From contig NZ_CP086063.1 of the NCBI RefSeq assembly GCF_020783315.1, forward strand, positions 1,302,001 through 1,366,000: a stretch of DNA of 64,000 nt, written 5' to 3'. Positions within the stretch are counted from its first letter, which is position 1. Each line of letters starts with the position of its first letter. Positions 22,988-32,630 of the stretch are shown here, one piece after another. A program made the translations under genes and the position numbers. Source of the DNA: Ferruginibacter lapsinanis (GTDB lineage: Bacteria; Bacteroidota; Bacteroidia; Chitinophagales; Chitinophagaceae). The notes beneath the pieces were generated by a model. The model was not told where the DNA came from. It was given only the letters and a program-made list of their open reading frames with translations, and searched no databases.

Positions 22988-25087
22988 ATGAAGCGACTTA
23001 ATATACCCATTTGGAAAACAGCGCCGTTCCTGCGTCTGCTGTTACCATTCATTGCAGGAATATTATTAGAATGGTATCTGCAAATTCCATTGACTATCAT
23101 TTGTATCAGCATTGTTTGTTTTACCACAGCTTATTTATTGTTTTATTTTTTGCCAATTGGGGTAAGATTTAAACTTCAATCATTGCAGGGCTTATTGCTT
23201 AATCTGATATTGATAAATTTTGGATTATTTATCACCTGGCAAAAAGATATACGGCATACCAATAATTGGTATGGACAAAATTATCATGACAGTGATTATT
23301 TGGTAGTGTGTATCAATGAACCGATTGTAGAAAAAACAAAATCGTATAAGGCAGATGGTTATATAGAATCTATGATCAGAAACGATTCTGTTATAAAAGG
23401 CAAAGGAAAATTGCTTTTATATTTTTCGAAAGACTCTTCAGTAAAACAATTACACTATGGCGACAAAATTCTGATTAGTAAAAATTTACAAGCGATAAAA
23501 AACTCAGGTAACCCTGGTGCATTCAATTATGAACGGTATGCTGCCTTTCAACAAACTTTTCACAATGTATTTTTAAAAGATAAAGATTGGGTTAAATTGA
23601 AAGAGACAAAGGTGAATTGGTTTAATCAATTTATTTTTTCGGCAACAGATAAAATTTTAGCAACGCTTGAGAAAACTGTTGGTGCTAATACCAATGAATT
23701 AGGAATAGCCGAAGCCTTGTTGATTGGTTATACAAATGATCTTGATAAGGATCTGGTGCAGGCTTACAGCAATACAGGCGTAGTGCATATCATTGCAATA
23801 TCCGGGATGCACCTCGGTTTGATATATGTTATGCTGGTATGGATCTTTGCAAGAACACCACTAATAAAAAAATCGAAAATCACTCAGGTTGTATTGATGT
23901 TATCCTGTTTGTGGTTGTTCTCAATTCTTACAGGAGGTTCAGCATCTGTTTTACGCTCTGCAGTAATGTTTAGTTTTATTACTGTTGGAAAAACATTTTT
24001 CAGACAAGCATCTATTTATAATTCATTAGCGGCGTCAGCATTTGTAATGCTATGTTACAATCCATATTATTTGTGGGATGTAGGTTTTCAGTTATCTTAC
24101 TTAGCAGTAGTTGGAATTATTGTTTTTCAAAAACCTATTTATAATTTATTCTATGTAAAAAATAAATGGATAGATAAAGTTTGGCAATTGGCTGCAGTTT
24201 CATTGGCAGCACAAATATTGACTTTCCCAATTTGCATTTATTATTTTCATCAGTTTCCGAATTTGTTTTTGATCACTAATATTATTGCAGTGCCTTTATC
24301 TACTATAATATTATTTACAGAAATAGGATTGGTCGCTTTAGCATGGATTCCATTTGTTGGAATATATTTAGGAAAGGCAGTTGCATGGCTTGTTTGGTTG
24401 ATGAATAAAATTATTCTTTCAGTTAATGATATACCTTTTGCCGTATGGGATAGAATCCCTGCAACTGTATTCACTACGTGGTCGTTATATATAGTGGTTA
24501 TTTGTTTAGCTGTATGGTTACTAAATAAGAATAAACAATTATTAGAAATCTCCTTGTTTTGTTTGCTGACTTTTACAATTGCACAGGTGTATGGGAAATG
24601 GCAAATTGCTAACCAACACAAATTAATTGTATATAATGTACCACAACATCAGGCAATAGATTTTGTTGAAGGTAATAATTATCAATTTGTAGGAGATTCT
24701 GCTTTGTTAGCTGACGGAATGCTGCAAAATTTTCATTTAAAACCCGGCAGAATACAAATGCAGTTGAATAAGCAAGTTGATTCTGTAAAAAATATTTTCA
24801 CTGCTCAGGATTTGTTCTATCAATTTGGTAATAAAAAGATTTTATTGATCGATAAATCGATTTCTTTTGAAGTGCCACAAGAAAAAATTAATGTTGATAT
24901 AATAATTATTTCAAAAAGTCCAAAGCTCTACATTCCACAACTGACCAATGTTTTCAATTGTAAGCAAATTATTTTTGATGCGTCGAACAGTTTGTGGAAA
25001 ATTGAAAAATGGAAAAAAGATTGTGAAAGATTACATTTGCAAAATTATTCAGTTCCTCAACAAGGAGCGTTCATTTTGGAGCTATAA
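22988..25087 (+). CDS. comEC: ComEC/Rec2-family DNA uptake channel without a recognisable metallo-beta-lactamase motif
   Basis: Predicted inner-membrane channel for transforming DNA. The order is hydrophobic helices (about residues 10-80), a soluble DUF4131-type domain (about 85-220), the ComEC competence core with the signature NTGVVHIIAISGMHLGLIY, GGSASVLRSAVMFS and YNPYYLWDVGFQLSYLAVVG, further helices, then a soluble tail of about 165 residues. That tail has strands (VDIIIISKSPKLYI) placed like a beta-lactamase fold but lacks HxHxDH. ATG 22988 (699 residues) was preferred over TTG 22958. The gene is probably co-transcribed with purH 14 bp on. Confidence 0.92.
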   Translation: MKRLNIPIWKTAPFLRLLLPFIAGILLEWYLQIPLTIICISIVCFTTAYLLFYFLPIGVRFKLQSLQGLLLNLILINFGLFITWQKDIRHTNNWYGQNYHDSDYLVVCINEPIVEKTKSYKADGYIESMIRNDSVIKGKGKLLLYFSKDSSVKQLHYGDKILISKNLQAIKNSGNPGAFNYERYAAFQQTFHNVFLKDKDWVKLKETKVNWFNQFIFSATDKILATLEKTVGANTNELGIAEALLIGYTNDLDKDLVQAYSNTGVVHIIAISGMHLGLIYVMLVWIFARTPLIKKSKITQVVLMLSCLWLFSILTGGSASVLRSAVMFSFITVGKTFFRQASIYNSLAASAFVMLCYNPYYLWDVGFQLSYLAVVGIIVFQKPIYNLFYVKNKWIDKVWQLAAVSLAAQILTFPICIYYFHQFPNLFLITNIIAVPLSTIILFTEIGLVALAWIPFVGIYLGKAVAWLVWLMNKIILSVNDIPFAVWDRIPATVFTTWSLYIVVICLAVWLLNKNKQLLEISLFCLLTFTIAQVYGKWQIANQHKLIVYNVPQHQAIDFVEGNNYQFVGDSALLADGMLQNFHLKPGRIQMQLNKQVDSVKNIFTAQDLFYQFGNKKILLIDKSISFEVPQEKINVDIIIISKSPKLYIPQLTNVFNCKQIIFDASNSLWKIEKWKKDCERLHLQNYSVPQQGAFILEL

Positions 25088-25101
25088 TTACCTCACACAA
25101 C

Positions 25102-26607
25102 ATGCAAAAAAAGATACAATCAGCGTTAATTTCAGTTTTTTACAAAGATGGGTTGGAGAATATTGTACGAGAGTTAAATAGACTTGGTGTTAAAATTTAT
25201 TCAACCGGCGGCACACAAAAATTTATTGAAGACCTAAATGTCTCTTGTGTTCCAGTTGAGTCATTAACTACTTATCCATCTATCTTAGGCGGAAGAGTAA
25301 AAACTTTACATCCTGCTGTATTCGGTGGCATCTTAGGTAAAAGAGATGATGCTCAACATGTTGATGAAATGAAGCAATTCAACATTCCGGAAATTGATCT
25401 GGTAATTGTAGATCTGTATCCGTTTGAAGAAACTGTTGCATCTACAAACGATGAAAAATTAATTATTGAGAAAATAGATATTGGTGGTCCGAGCATGATA
25501 CGTGCTGCTGCAAAAAATCACAAAGATGTGGTAGTGGTTGCTGCAAAAAAAGATTACTCATTATTAGAAGAAATTTTAAAATCTCAAAACGGTGAAACGA
25601 CATTAGATCAACGTAGAGCATTTGCCATTAAAGCATTTGATGTTTGTACAGGATATGATCTGGCTATTTCTAATTATTTCAACCAAACTAATTTTGATAA
25701 TCCTTTCAATAAAGAAAAAACAATATTACGTTACGGAGAAAATCCTCATCAACAAGGGGTTTTTTACGGCAATCAAAATGAAATATTTGATAAGCTACAT
25801 GGCAAAGAGTTATCTTATAATAATTTGGTAGATGTTGATGCTGCAGTACAATTAATTGCTGAAGTAACATCTACAACATTTGCAATCATTAAACATACCA
25901 ATGTTTGCGGCGTTGCACAAAGAGGAACGTTGAAAGAAAGCTGGGATGCAGCACTAGCAGGTGATCCTGAAAGCGCCTTCGGCGGTGTATTGGTTTGTAA
26001 TGCAACAGTTGATAAAGCAACGGCAGAAGCTATCAATGAAATATTTTTTGAAGTGTTGATCGCTCCTTCATTTGATGCAGATGCTTTGACTATTCTTCAA
26101 ACAAAGAAGAACAGAATTCTATTGAAACAAAAATCAGGATTGTCAACAACGCATCAATATAAGTCTGTATTAAATGGAATATTGACTCAACAAAATGATG
26201 TGGGTAATTTTACAGAATGGAAAGAAGTAGGTGGCAGAGAAACTACTGCGTCTGAAAAAGAAGATTTGGCTTTTGCAAATATTATTGCCAAACATTTAAA
26301 AAGCAATTCTATTGCTTTAGTAAAAAACAAGCAGCTCATCGGTAAAGGTTGCGGACAAACTTCACGTATCGATTCTCTTCGTCAATCTATAGAAAAAGCA
26401 AAGCAATTTAATTTTGATTTGAAAGATGCTGTATTGGCAAGTGATGCTTTTTTCCCTTTTGACGATTGTGTAAAAATTTCACATGCCGCCGGCATTACTG
26501 CGTTTATACAACCTGGCGGTTCTATTAGAGATAATGACAGCATCGAATATTGTAAACAAAATAATTTAGCGATGGTCATTACAGGCCTCAGGCATTTTAA
26601 ACATTAA
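25102..26607 (+). CDS. purH: Bifunctional AICAR transformylase / IMP cyclohydrolase
   Basis: Performs the last two steps of IMP synthesis. The 501 residues hold an N-terminal MGS-like cyclohydrolase domain (ALISVFYKDG, STGGTQKFI, GGRVKTLHPAVFGGIL, IDIGGPSMIRAAAKN) and a C-terminal AICARFT domain (LRYGENPHQQG, the catalytic Lys-His in IKHTNVCG, DPESAFGG, SDAFFPFDD, ITAFIQPGGSIRD and a terminal TGLRHFKH). It starts at ATG 25102, 14 bp after comEC, and is complete. Confidence 0.98.
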   Translation: MQKKIQSALISVFYKDGLENIVRELNRLGVKIYSTGGTQKFIEDLNVSCVPVESLTTYPSILGGRVKTLHPAVFGGILGKRDDAQHVDEMKQFNIPEIDLVIVDLYPFEETVASTNDEKLIIEKIDIGGPSMIRAAAKNHKDVVVVAAKKDYSLLEEILKSQNGETTLDQRRAFAIKAFDVCTGYDLAISNYFNQTNFDNPFNKEKTILRYGENPHQQGVFYGNQNEIFDKLHGKELSYNNLVDVDAAVQLIAEVTSTTFAIIKHTNVCGVAQRGTLKESWDAALAGDPESAFGGVLVCNATVDKATAEAINEIFFEVLIAPSFDADALTILQTKKNRILLKQKSGLSTTHQYKSVLNGILTQQNDVGNFTEWKEVGGRETTASEKEDLAFANIIAKHLKSNSIALVKNKQLIGKGCGQTSRIDSLRQSIEKAKQFNFDLKDAVLASDAFFPFDDCVKISHAAGITAFIQPGGSIRDNDSIEYCKQNNLAMVITGLRHFKH

Positions 26608-26633
26608 CTTCGCTTTTTATAAGTGAATTGTTA

Positions 26634-27569
26634 ATGAAAAATTTCCCCGATCAAATGTTGTCCAATTCCCCTTTTAAGGGGCCCAGAGGTAAAGCCTACT
26701 TTGCACTTGCCTGGGTAAGCATTTTTTGGGGTACAACATGGCTGGCGTCAAAGGTTGCCGTATCCAATATGCCTGCTCTACAAATGATTGGCTTTCGGCA
26801 ATTATTAGGCGGATTGATGTTTGTTTCATTTTTTCTTTTTAAAAAAGAATCCCTGCCAAAAGGAAAGCAATGGTTTATTATTCTAATAATGAGTTGCCTG
26901 AATTTTATGATCAGCAACGGTTTTGTTATTTGGGCTGTAAGATATATCCCTAGTGGATTGGGTGCTATTATTGGTGCAATATTTCCGCTATGGCTGGTAA
27001 TCATCACTATGTTTCAGGGAAAAAGAATTCCTTTGATGGCTTTAATTGGTATACTGCTTGGCTTTGGTGGTGTATGTGTTATTTTTTATGAGCACATTCA
27101 GGATTTTTTTAATGTTGATTTTCGTTTTGGAATTATGTTGTCGTTGATCGCATCTGTTGCCTGGGCTTTCGGCACGTTGTTTACACAAAAAAATGCTAAA
27201 GACTTCAATCCGTATTTTGGAATAGGGATACAAATGACCATTTCTAGTCTGGTGTTTTTAAGTTATGCATATGCAAGCGGAAATGCGATTGAATTGTCTG
27301 CGATTCCTTCTAAAGTATGGTGGTCAATTTTATATCTGATCACTATTGGATCAACGGCCACTTTCGTTGCGTATATCTATGCTTTAAAACATTTGCCGAT
27401 ATCGCTGACATCTGTATATGCATACATCAATCCGATCGTAGCTGTATTATTAGGTGCTTTTGTGTTGGATGAAAAAATAACCATTTTTATAATTGCAGGC
27501 GGACTGCTGGCATTGCTCGGCGTGTATCTAGTAAATAGCAGCTTTAGAAAAAGCGTCTCAGCATCATGA
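26634..27569 (+). CDS. EamA/DMT-superfamily permease
   Basis: Ten hydrophobic helices in two EamA repeats (first near WVSIFWGTTWLASKVAVSNMP, second near GIMLSLIASVAWAFGTLF), 311 residues, as usual for drug/metabolite transporters of the RhaT/YdcZ kind. The substrate is unknown. ATG 26634 was taken over TTG 26628. Another in-frame ATG lies at 26655. The first twenty codons include a CCCC-TTTTAA-GGGG palindrome near 26665, like the intergenic one at 4807, so translation may really begin later. It ends 4 bp from the convergent deacetylase stop. Confidence 0.87.
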   Translation: MKNFPDQMLSNSPFKGPRGKAYFALAWVSIFWGTTWLASKVAVSNMPALQMIGFRQLLGGLMFVSFFLFKKESLPKGKQWFIILIMSCLNFMISNGFVIWAVRYIPSGLGAIIGAIFPLWLVIITMFQGKRIPLMALIGILLGFGGVCVIFYEHIQDFFNVDFRFGIMLSLIASVAWAFGTLFTQKNAKDFNPYFGIGIQMTISSLVFLSYAYASGNAIELSAIPSKVWWSILYLITIGSTATFVAYIYALKHLPISLTSVYAYINPIVAVLLGAFVLDEKITIFIIAGGLLALLGVYLVNSSFRKSVSAS

Positions 27570-27572
27570 CAA

Positions 27573-28868
27573 TCATTCTTTCATTTGTTGTAAAAACTGC
27601 TCGTACATTTCGCCCCAGCCCGTAAATAACTTATCACGCCCTATCATGTGATTGTGGAAAACGGTAATGAATGTTCCGTTTACATTTTTACAAATTGAAT
27701 AATAGTGTTTTAATTCTTCAAGTGCCTGTACAGGGGTTAGTTTTTGTTCGTAAAAACTATTTGCTTCCATATAGCAGAAAGGATGAATGCGGAGGTCTGT
27801 TCGTTTGTTTGTTGAAAGATCAAACCAGTAAAAAGGAGTTGCTGTAGATGCTCTGAAACCATTGATAGATCCATATCCCATACTATGGTCATCAGTTATA
27901 CCAACATCAATTAATCGAGTGTAACCCTCCGGCAAATTGAAACGTATATAATGCTGCCGGCTTCGGGTCGAAACATTATCAGTAGTCTGGATCAACGCAT
28001 TAAATTTACCAACCTCTTCTTTTAGTAAAGAAATATCATCACCGCTTTGCCAACTGGGGTGAATACCGGCTATGTATTTCGAAGCAATGTTTTTTACAAG
28101 TTTCTGCATTGCTTTTGTATGTGGTAAAATGTTTTTATCGTACACGCCATTCTTTTGTGCCAACAAGAAAAAATAAATTGGTTGTAAATTATATTGTTGA
28201 TGTAACGCATCCAATTTATCAAATGTATCAAAAGGGTCTTTTCTTAAACGAAGTAAAACAAGAAGTCTTGTAAAGGAAGGCGATCTTAAAAATCCTCCGA
28301 TATTTCGTGAAAATCCTTTATGCTTGTAAGAGTAAGCAATATCAATATCGTAGGTTGGCACAAATTTGAATGTTGAATATTGGATATTGAATATTGGATA
28401 TTTTTTTTGTATCGCATCTGCAAAATCCTTTACCCAGATATTGATCAAAGGAAGATGTAAAAAATCTTCTTTAAATGCGATTGAATTTTTGTGGCCGTAT
28501 CTGCCATATTCATCTTTTGAGTGTGGCAGATATTCTTCATACCGGCTGAGTAAATAAAATGCTGCTGCAAAAATATCGAAAGACCAGTCGCTCTCAGATA
28601 TTTGAAAAAAAGCTTTATAGCTCTTGATTTCAAAACACTCTATTTGTTGCTCTCTGATATCTTTTTCAAACAATAAATTAGTGCTTCTGATAAATATTTC
28701 ATCATCAACAATACGTCTTGATGAGTAATTTATTTTTATACCAGTATGGTTTTTAAAGGAAGTAATATGTGTTGTAATAGCAATATCTACTCCCATTAAT
28801 TCTTTAAAAATGAAAGAGCAGATATAAGATAGCCGGGCTGATGTGTTATGAGCGTAAACTAAAACCAT
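27573..28868 (-). CDS. Polysaccharide deacetylase-like protein (DUF7033 plus NodB-like region)
   Basis: The 431-residue protein has an N-terminal domain (MVLVYAHNTSARLSYICSFIFKELMG to about residue 150) of the DUF7033 type. A NodB-like carbohydrate esterase region follows, with FVPTYDIDIAY holding the acidic pair, IAGIHPSWQSG with a metal-type His, and VFHNHMIG near the end. The product is probably cytosolic; no signal peptide is visible. The ATG at 28868 overlaps the lutB stop by one base (TAATG), which is why I rejected the longer GTG start at 28895. Coupling to lutB is therefore seen in sequence, but a functional link is not understood. Confidence 0.8.
   Translation of the reverse strand: MVLVYAHNTSARLSYICSFIFKELMGVDIAITTHITSFKNHTGIKINYSSRRIVDDEIFIRSTNLLFEKDIREQQIECFEIKSYKAFFQISESDWSFDIFAAAFYLLSRYEEYLPHSKDEYGRYGHKNSIAFKEDFLHLPLINIWVKDFADAIQKKYPIFNIQYSTFKFVPTYDIDIAYSYKHKGFSRNIGGFLRSPSFTRLLVLLRLRKDPFDTFDKLDALHQQYNLQPIYFFLLAQKNGVYDKNILPHTKAMQKLVKNIASKYIAGIHPSWQSGDDISLLKEEVGKFNALIQTTDNVSTRSRQHYIRFNLPEGYTRLIDVGITDDHSMGYGSINGFRASTATPFYWFDLSTNKRTDLRIHPFCYMEANSFYEQKLTPVQALEELKHYYSICKNVNGTFITVFHNHMIGRDKLFTGWGEMYEQFLQQMKE
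28373..28400. repeat. Tandem 14-bp direct repeat inside the deacetylase gene
   Basis: TTGAATATTGGATA occurs twice in exact tandem (28373-28386, 28387-28400). It keeps no codon phase of its own, since 14 is not a multiple of three, yet the frame stays open and encodes the YPIFNIQYSTF stretch. It resembles spreading AT microsatellites of intergenic DNA. Confidence 0.7.
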
Positions 28869-30247
28869 TATTTTGTTTTGTGCATATCCTTCCACATTTC
28901 ATTAAATGTTTTTGGACTGAAATGAAGATCACTTCTGCTTTCTTTCCAGCCTTTAAACAAGCCATTCACTACTTTGTTTTTTAGATTGCCATTTCCCATG
29001 TTCATTAGTCCTCTTTTTAGCGAAGCTATCTTCCAAACTTTCCAGGCCATCTTTTCACTGAAAGTAGTCAGCCCTTCTTCTACGCTTTCTTTTCTATTTT
29101 CCAACAGTAGTTCATGTAAATTAATTTTTACCGCACAAACCTCGGTGCAATTTCCGCATAACGACGAGGCGTAACTTAGATGCTTATATTCGTCCATTCC
29201 GCTTAGGTGTGGGGTGATTACACTGCCGATAGGGCCGCTGTAGGTGGCGCCATAACTGTGTCCACCAATGTTTTTATAAACGGGGCAGGCATTCAGGCAA
29301 GCGCCGCAGCGAATGCAGTACAGGCTTTCTCTTTGTTTGGGGTTTTGTAAAATATTTGTTCTGCCGTTATCGAGCAATATCACATACATTTCTTCGGGGC
29401 CGTCTGATTCATTTGCTTGACTTGGCCCTGTAACGATAGTATTGTATACGGTCACCTTTTGTCCTGTACCAAAAGTAGATAACAAGGGCCAGAATAATCC
29501 AAGGTCTGTTAAAGACGGAATCATTTTTTCAATACCAACTATCACAATATGTGTTTTCGGAAATGAACAGCTCAATCTTGCATTTCCTTCGTTTTCAGTA
29601 ACTGCAATGGCGCCAATATCACTGATGATAAAATTTGCGCCGGTTACCCCAACTTCTGCCCGGGTATATTTTTTTCTAAGAATATCTCTGGCTACCAGGG
29701 TCAACTCCTGCGGACTAAGGTTTGCCGGTGTACCTAATTTTTGACTGAATAGCCTGGCAACATCTTCTTTGCTTTTATGCATGGCTGGAGTTACAATATG
29801 GTAAGGGGCTTCGCCATCTAATTGCTGAATATATTCCCCCAGATCCGTTTCAATACTTTCAATGCCATTTTTCTCTAAAGCATCATTCAGGTGAATTTCT
29901 TCAGTAACCATGCTTTTACTCTTTACCAACGTTCTGCAATTCTTTTCTTTGCAGATCGCCAGTATTTCGTCAATCGCCTGCTGTGCAGTTTCGGCCCAGA
30001 TTACTTTACCACCACGTTTAGAAAAATTAAGTTCAAATTCTTCCAGTTGCTGATCCAATGTTTCAATTGCCCGCCATTTAATATTCTTAGCTCTTTCACG
30101 AACCAAATGAACATCCGCAAACTGTTCTTTGCCTTCCGGTACTTTCTCATTGTACTTGCCAATATTAAAGTTGATCTTTCTGCGATGATCCAGATCAGCT
30201 GCTTTAATAATGCTTTTGGCTATAAAAGTTTGGGAAGTATCGGTCAT
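28868..30247 (-). CDS. lutB: LutB-type lactate utilisation protein (LUD domain plus two [4Fe-4S] motifs)
   Basis: The 459 residues combine a LUD domain (KSKSMVTEEIHLNDALEKNGIESIETDLGEYIQQL, GVTGANFIISDIGAIAVTENEGNARL) with ferredoxin-like clusters in CIRCGACLNACPVY and CGNCTEVCAVKI, then a C-terminal extension (about residues 390-459) of uncertain role. LutB with LutA and LutC oxidises L-lactate to pyruvate. It has the normal LutB length. Starts at ATG 30247. It is translationally coupled to the deacetylase-like gene. The lutC-type partner is at the left edge of the window, so the set is split. Confidence 0.93.
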   Translation of the reverse strand: MTDTSQTFIAKSIIKAADLDHRRKINFNIGKYNEKVPEGKEQFADVHLVRERAKNIKWRAIETLDQQLEEFELNFSKRGGKVIWAETAQQAIDEILAICKEKNCRTLVKSKSMVTEEIHLNDALEKNGIESIETDLGEYIQQLDGEAPYHIVTPAMHKSKEDVARLFSQKLGTPANLSPQELTLVARDILRKKYTRAEVGVTGANFIISDIGAIAVTENEGNARLSCSFPKTHIVIVGIEKMIPSLTDLGLFWPLLSTFGTGQKVTVYNTIVTGPSQANESDGPEEMYVILLDNGRTNILQNPKQRESLYCIRCGACLNACPVYKNIGGHSYGATYSGPIGSVITPHLSGMDEYKHLSYASSLCGNCTEVCAVKINLHELLLENRKESVEEGLTTFSEKMAWKVWKIASLKRGLMNMGNGNLKNKVVNGLFKGWKESRSDLHFSPKTFNEMWKDMHKTK

Positions 30248-30606
30248 GTATAAAGTTTATAATTTTTGCTGCGGTAAAGTTACCAAAAACAGTTTATCAA
30301 ATTACTATTGCAGATATTGAATCATTTTTGCCGTTCATCCCGGATTATCTTTTAAAATTATTTTTTTAGTATGATCTTTATATCTGCAATTAAGCAACCA
30401 AAACATGAAACGCAAAACTAAAAAGGTCGTTTTTTTCTTAGGAGATTATATTCTCACCCACTTCAATACTTCTCCTCCAAAAGCATAGATCATTACCACA
30501 ACATCTCTGTATTTTATCTGCTGTATTAAATGTTCATTACTAGTGATAATTTATTTACGGCGGATAGGCTACTATTCTTTATTTTCATTTATAAAACCAA
30601 CTAAAC
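30248..30606. other. 359-bp intergenic region between lutB and the SPFH gene
   Basis: It holds divergent promoters by position, but no exact TAnnTTTG. One ATG-initiated frame of 27 codons (30405-30488) is in a typical start context (AACCAAAACATG), with basic residues followed by a hydrophobic run. It is too short to support as a gene. No terminator or riboswitch was recognised. Confidence 0.4.
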
Positions 30607-32514
30607 ATGGAATCACATGAACTTATCAAATGGGGATTGATAATCGGCATCCCCTTATTTGTACTCTTATTTTACAAATTTATTTTAAGGGTTTTCTTTG
30701 GCGTAGTAATAGTGCCTGAAGATAAGATTGGACTAGTAACAAAAAAATTCGTTCTCTTCGGAAAGCAGCAATTACCCGAAGGACGTATCGTTGCTACAGA
30801 AGGCGAAGCCGGCTTTCAGGCGCAGACATTACCTCCGGGTATTTATTTTGGGAAATGGATATGGCAATATGAGATCACTTTTCAATCTTTCACTATCATA
30901 CCAACAGGGCAGCTGGGATTAGTGTTGGCAAAAGATGGAGCCGAATTGGAGACGGGTTCTATCTTAGGTAGAAAAGTAGAATGTGATAGTTTTCAGAATG
31001 CTGTTGATTTTTTAAAAAACGGAGGACGAAAAGGTCGTCAAACGGCTATTATTACACCGGGTTCTTATCGTATCAATACTTTTTTGTTTGAAGTGATCAT
31101 GACAGATATGACCTCAATTCCTGATAATGCGGTAGGTGTGGTAACTACCCAGGAAGGTATGCCATTGGAAGAAGGACAGATTGCTGGTAAGATCGTGGAA
31201 GGCCATAACAAGTTTCAGGATGTGGATGCTTTCATGAAAAATGGTGGTTATAAAGGGTTGCAGGAGCAGGTAGTTTTGGCGGGAACCTATTTCCTTAATC
31301 CGTGGTTTGCCAAAGTAGATATGGTAAACATGATGGAAATACCGATTGGCCATGTTGGTGTAGTGATCAGCTATGTAGGAGCTGAGGGCATTGACTTGAG
31401 CGGATCTGAATTCAAACATGGTAATATTGTATCTAAAGGGCAGAAAGGCGTTTGGGCAGAACCGTTAGGTCCTGGTAAGTATCCGATCAATCCTTTTATT
31501 ATGAAGGTTGAATTGGTGCCTACCACCAACCTGGTGTTGAACTGGGCGAATGCACGTAGCGAAAGTCATCAGTTGGATAAACATCTGTCAACTATTACTG
31601 TACGTAGTAGAGATGGGTTCCCTTTTAACCTGGATGTATCCCAGATCATCCATATCCCTACAACTGAGGCACCTAAAGTAATTGCACGTTTTGGTAATAT
31701 GAATAACCTGGTAAGTCAGGTGCTCGAACCTACCATTGGTAACTATTTCAGAAACTCAGCGCAGGACAGTGATGTGATTGCGTTCTTAGGTACACGTAAA
31801 GAAAGACAAAGCTCTGCTAAAATGCATATTGGAGAGGTGCTGGATCAGTATAATGTATTTGGGGTAGATACATTGATTGGAGATATCGTGCCGCCGGAAA
31901 GTTTGATGAAAACATTGACCGATCGTAAGATTGCCGAAGAACAAAAAGTAACATATGAAACAGAGATGAAGGCGCAATCAACCAGGCAAAGCCTGGAAAA
32001 GGAAACGGCCATTGCAGATATTCAGAAGGAGATTGTAAAAGCTGACCAGGGCGTATTGATTGCAGAAAGAGTGGCAGATGCGTCGGTTAAAAAGGCAACC
32101 GGTGAGGCAAATAGTGTTCGTTTACAAAGTACAGCAGAAGCAGACAGGCTGAAATTGCTGGCGAATGGGGATGCAGAAAGGATCAGGGTATTGGCAAAAG
32201 CCAATGCCGAACAAATTGAATTATTAGCCAAAGCCAATGCCGAGCAGATATCATTAACTGGTAATGCCGAAGCGGAAAAGATCCTTGCCATTGGTAAATC
32301 AAACGCAGAATCTTATAAATTATCGGTCGAAGCCATGGGGGGCAACAATTTTACACAATTAAAAGTGATGGAAGCCATTGGGGCCCAAAATATCAAGATC
32401 ATGCCAGATGTGTTGATTGGTGGCGGAAGTGGAGATGGTGCCAACGGGCCTATCAGTGGTTTGTTGGGGCTAAAACTTTTGGAAGAGATCGCCAAGAAGA
32501 AGGAGCAGGAGTAG
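30607..32514 (+). CDS. SPFH/flotillin-like protein with four N-terminal tandem modules
   Basis: The 635-residue protein has one membrane helix at about 8-30, then four related modules of about 60-70 residues (about 36-93, 98-165, 171-240, 245-303). Each opens with IP..(V/I)G(L/V)V and ends PG.Y..NPF...V. The band-7 core follows (TITVRSRDGFPFNLDVSQIIHIP...VIARFG). A long Ala/Glu-rich coiled coil at about 440-580 includes near-repeats of AKANAEQI(E/S)L, and the C-terminus is Gly-rich. Flotillins organise membrane microdomains as oligomers. Start at ATG 30607. A strong terminator follows, so it is monocistronic. Confidence 0.85.
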   Translation: MESHELIKWGLIIGIPLFVLLFYKFILRVFFGVVIVPEDKIGLVTKKFVLFGKQQLPEGRIVATEGEAGFQAQTLPPGIYFGKWIWQYEITFQSFTIIPTGQLGLVLAKDGAELETGSILGRKVECDSFQNAVDFLKNGGRKGRQTAIITPGSYRINTFLFEVIMTDMTSIPDNAVGVVTTQEGMPLEEGQIAGKIVEGHNKFQDVDAFMKNGGYKGLQEQVVLAGTYFLNPWFAKVDMVNMMEIPIGHVGVVISYVGAEGIDLSGSEFKHGNIVSKGQKGVWAEPLGPGKYPINPFIMKVELVPTTNLVLNWANARSESHQLDKHLSTITVRSRDGFPFNLDVSQIIHIPTTEAPKVIARFGNMNNLVSQVLEPTIGNYFRNSAQDSDVIAFLGTRKERQSSAKMHIGEVLDQYNVFGVDTLIGDIVPPESLMKTLTDRKIAEEQKVTYETEMKAQSTRQSLEKETAIADIQKEIVKADQGVLIAERVADASVKKATGEANSVRLQSTAEADRLKLLANGDAERIRVLAKANAEQIELLAKANAEQISLTGNAEAEKILAIGKSNAESYKLSVEAMGGNNFTQLKVMEAIGAQNIKIMPDVLIGGGSGDGANGPISGLLGLKLLEEIAKKKEQE

Positions 32515-32546
32515 GTCCAGGTCTCCTCAGCAGAAGTATATCATTC

Positions 32547-32577
32547 AAAGACCGCCTGGGCTCAGGCGGTCTTTTTT
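32547..32577 (+). terminator. Rho-independent terminator of the SPFH gene
   Basis: A perfect 12-bp stem (AAAGACCGCCTG and its complement) around GGCT, followed by a T-run. Confidence 0.9.
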
Positions 32578-32630
32578 GTATTATTTAACAGCTCATTTTT
32601 CCTCAAAGCCTTATTCCAACTAAATTTTAT

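Noticed and set aside
30405-30488. 27-codon ORF upstream of the SPFH gene
   Set aside because: Too short, no recognisable motif or ribosome site. Described only within the intergenic region entry.
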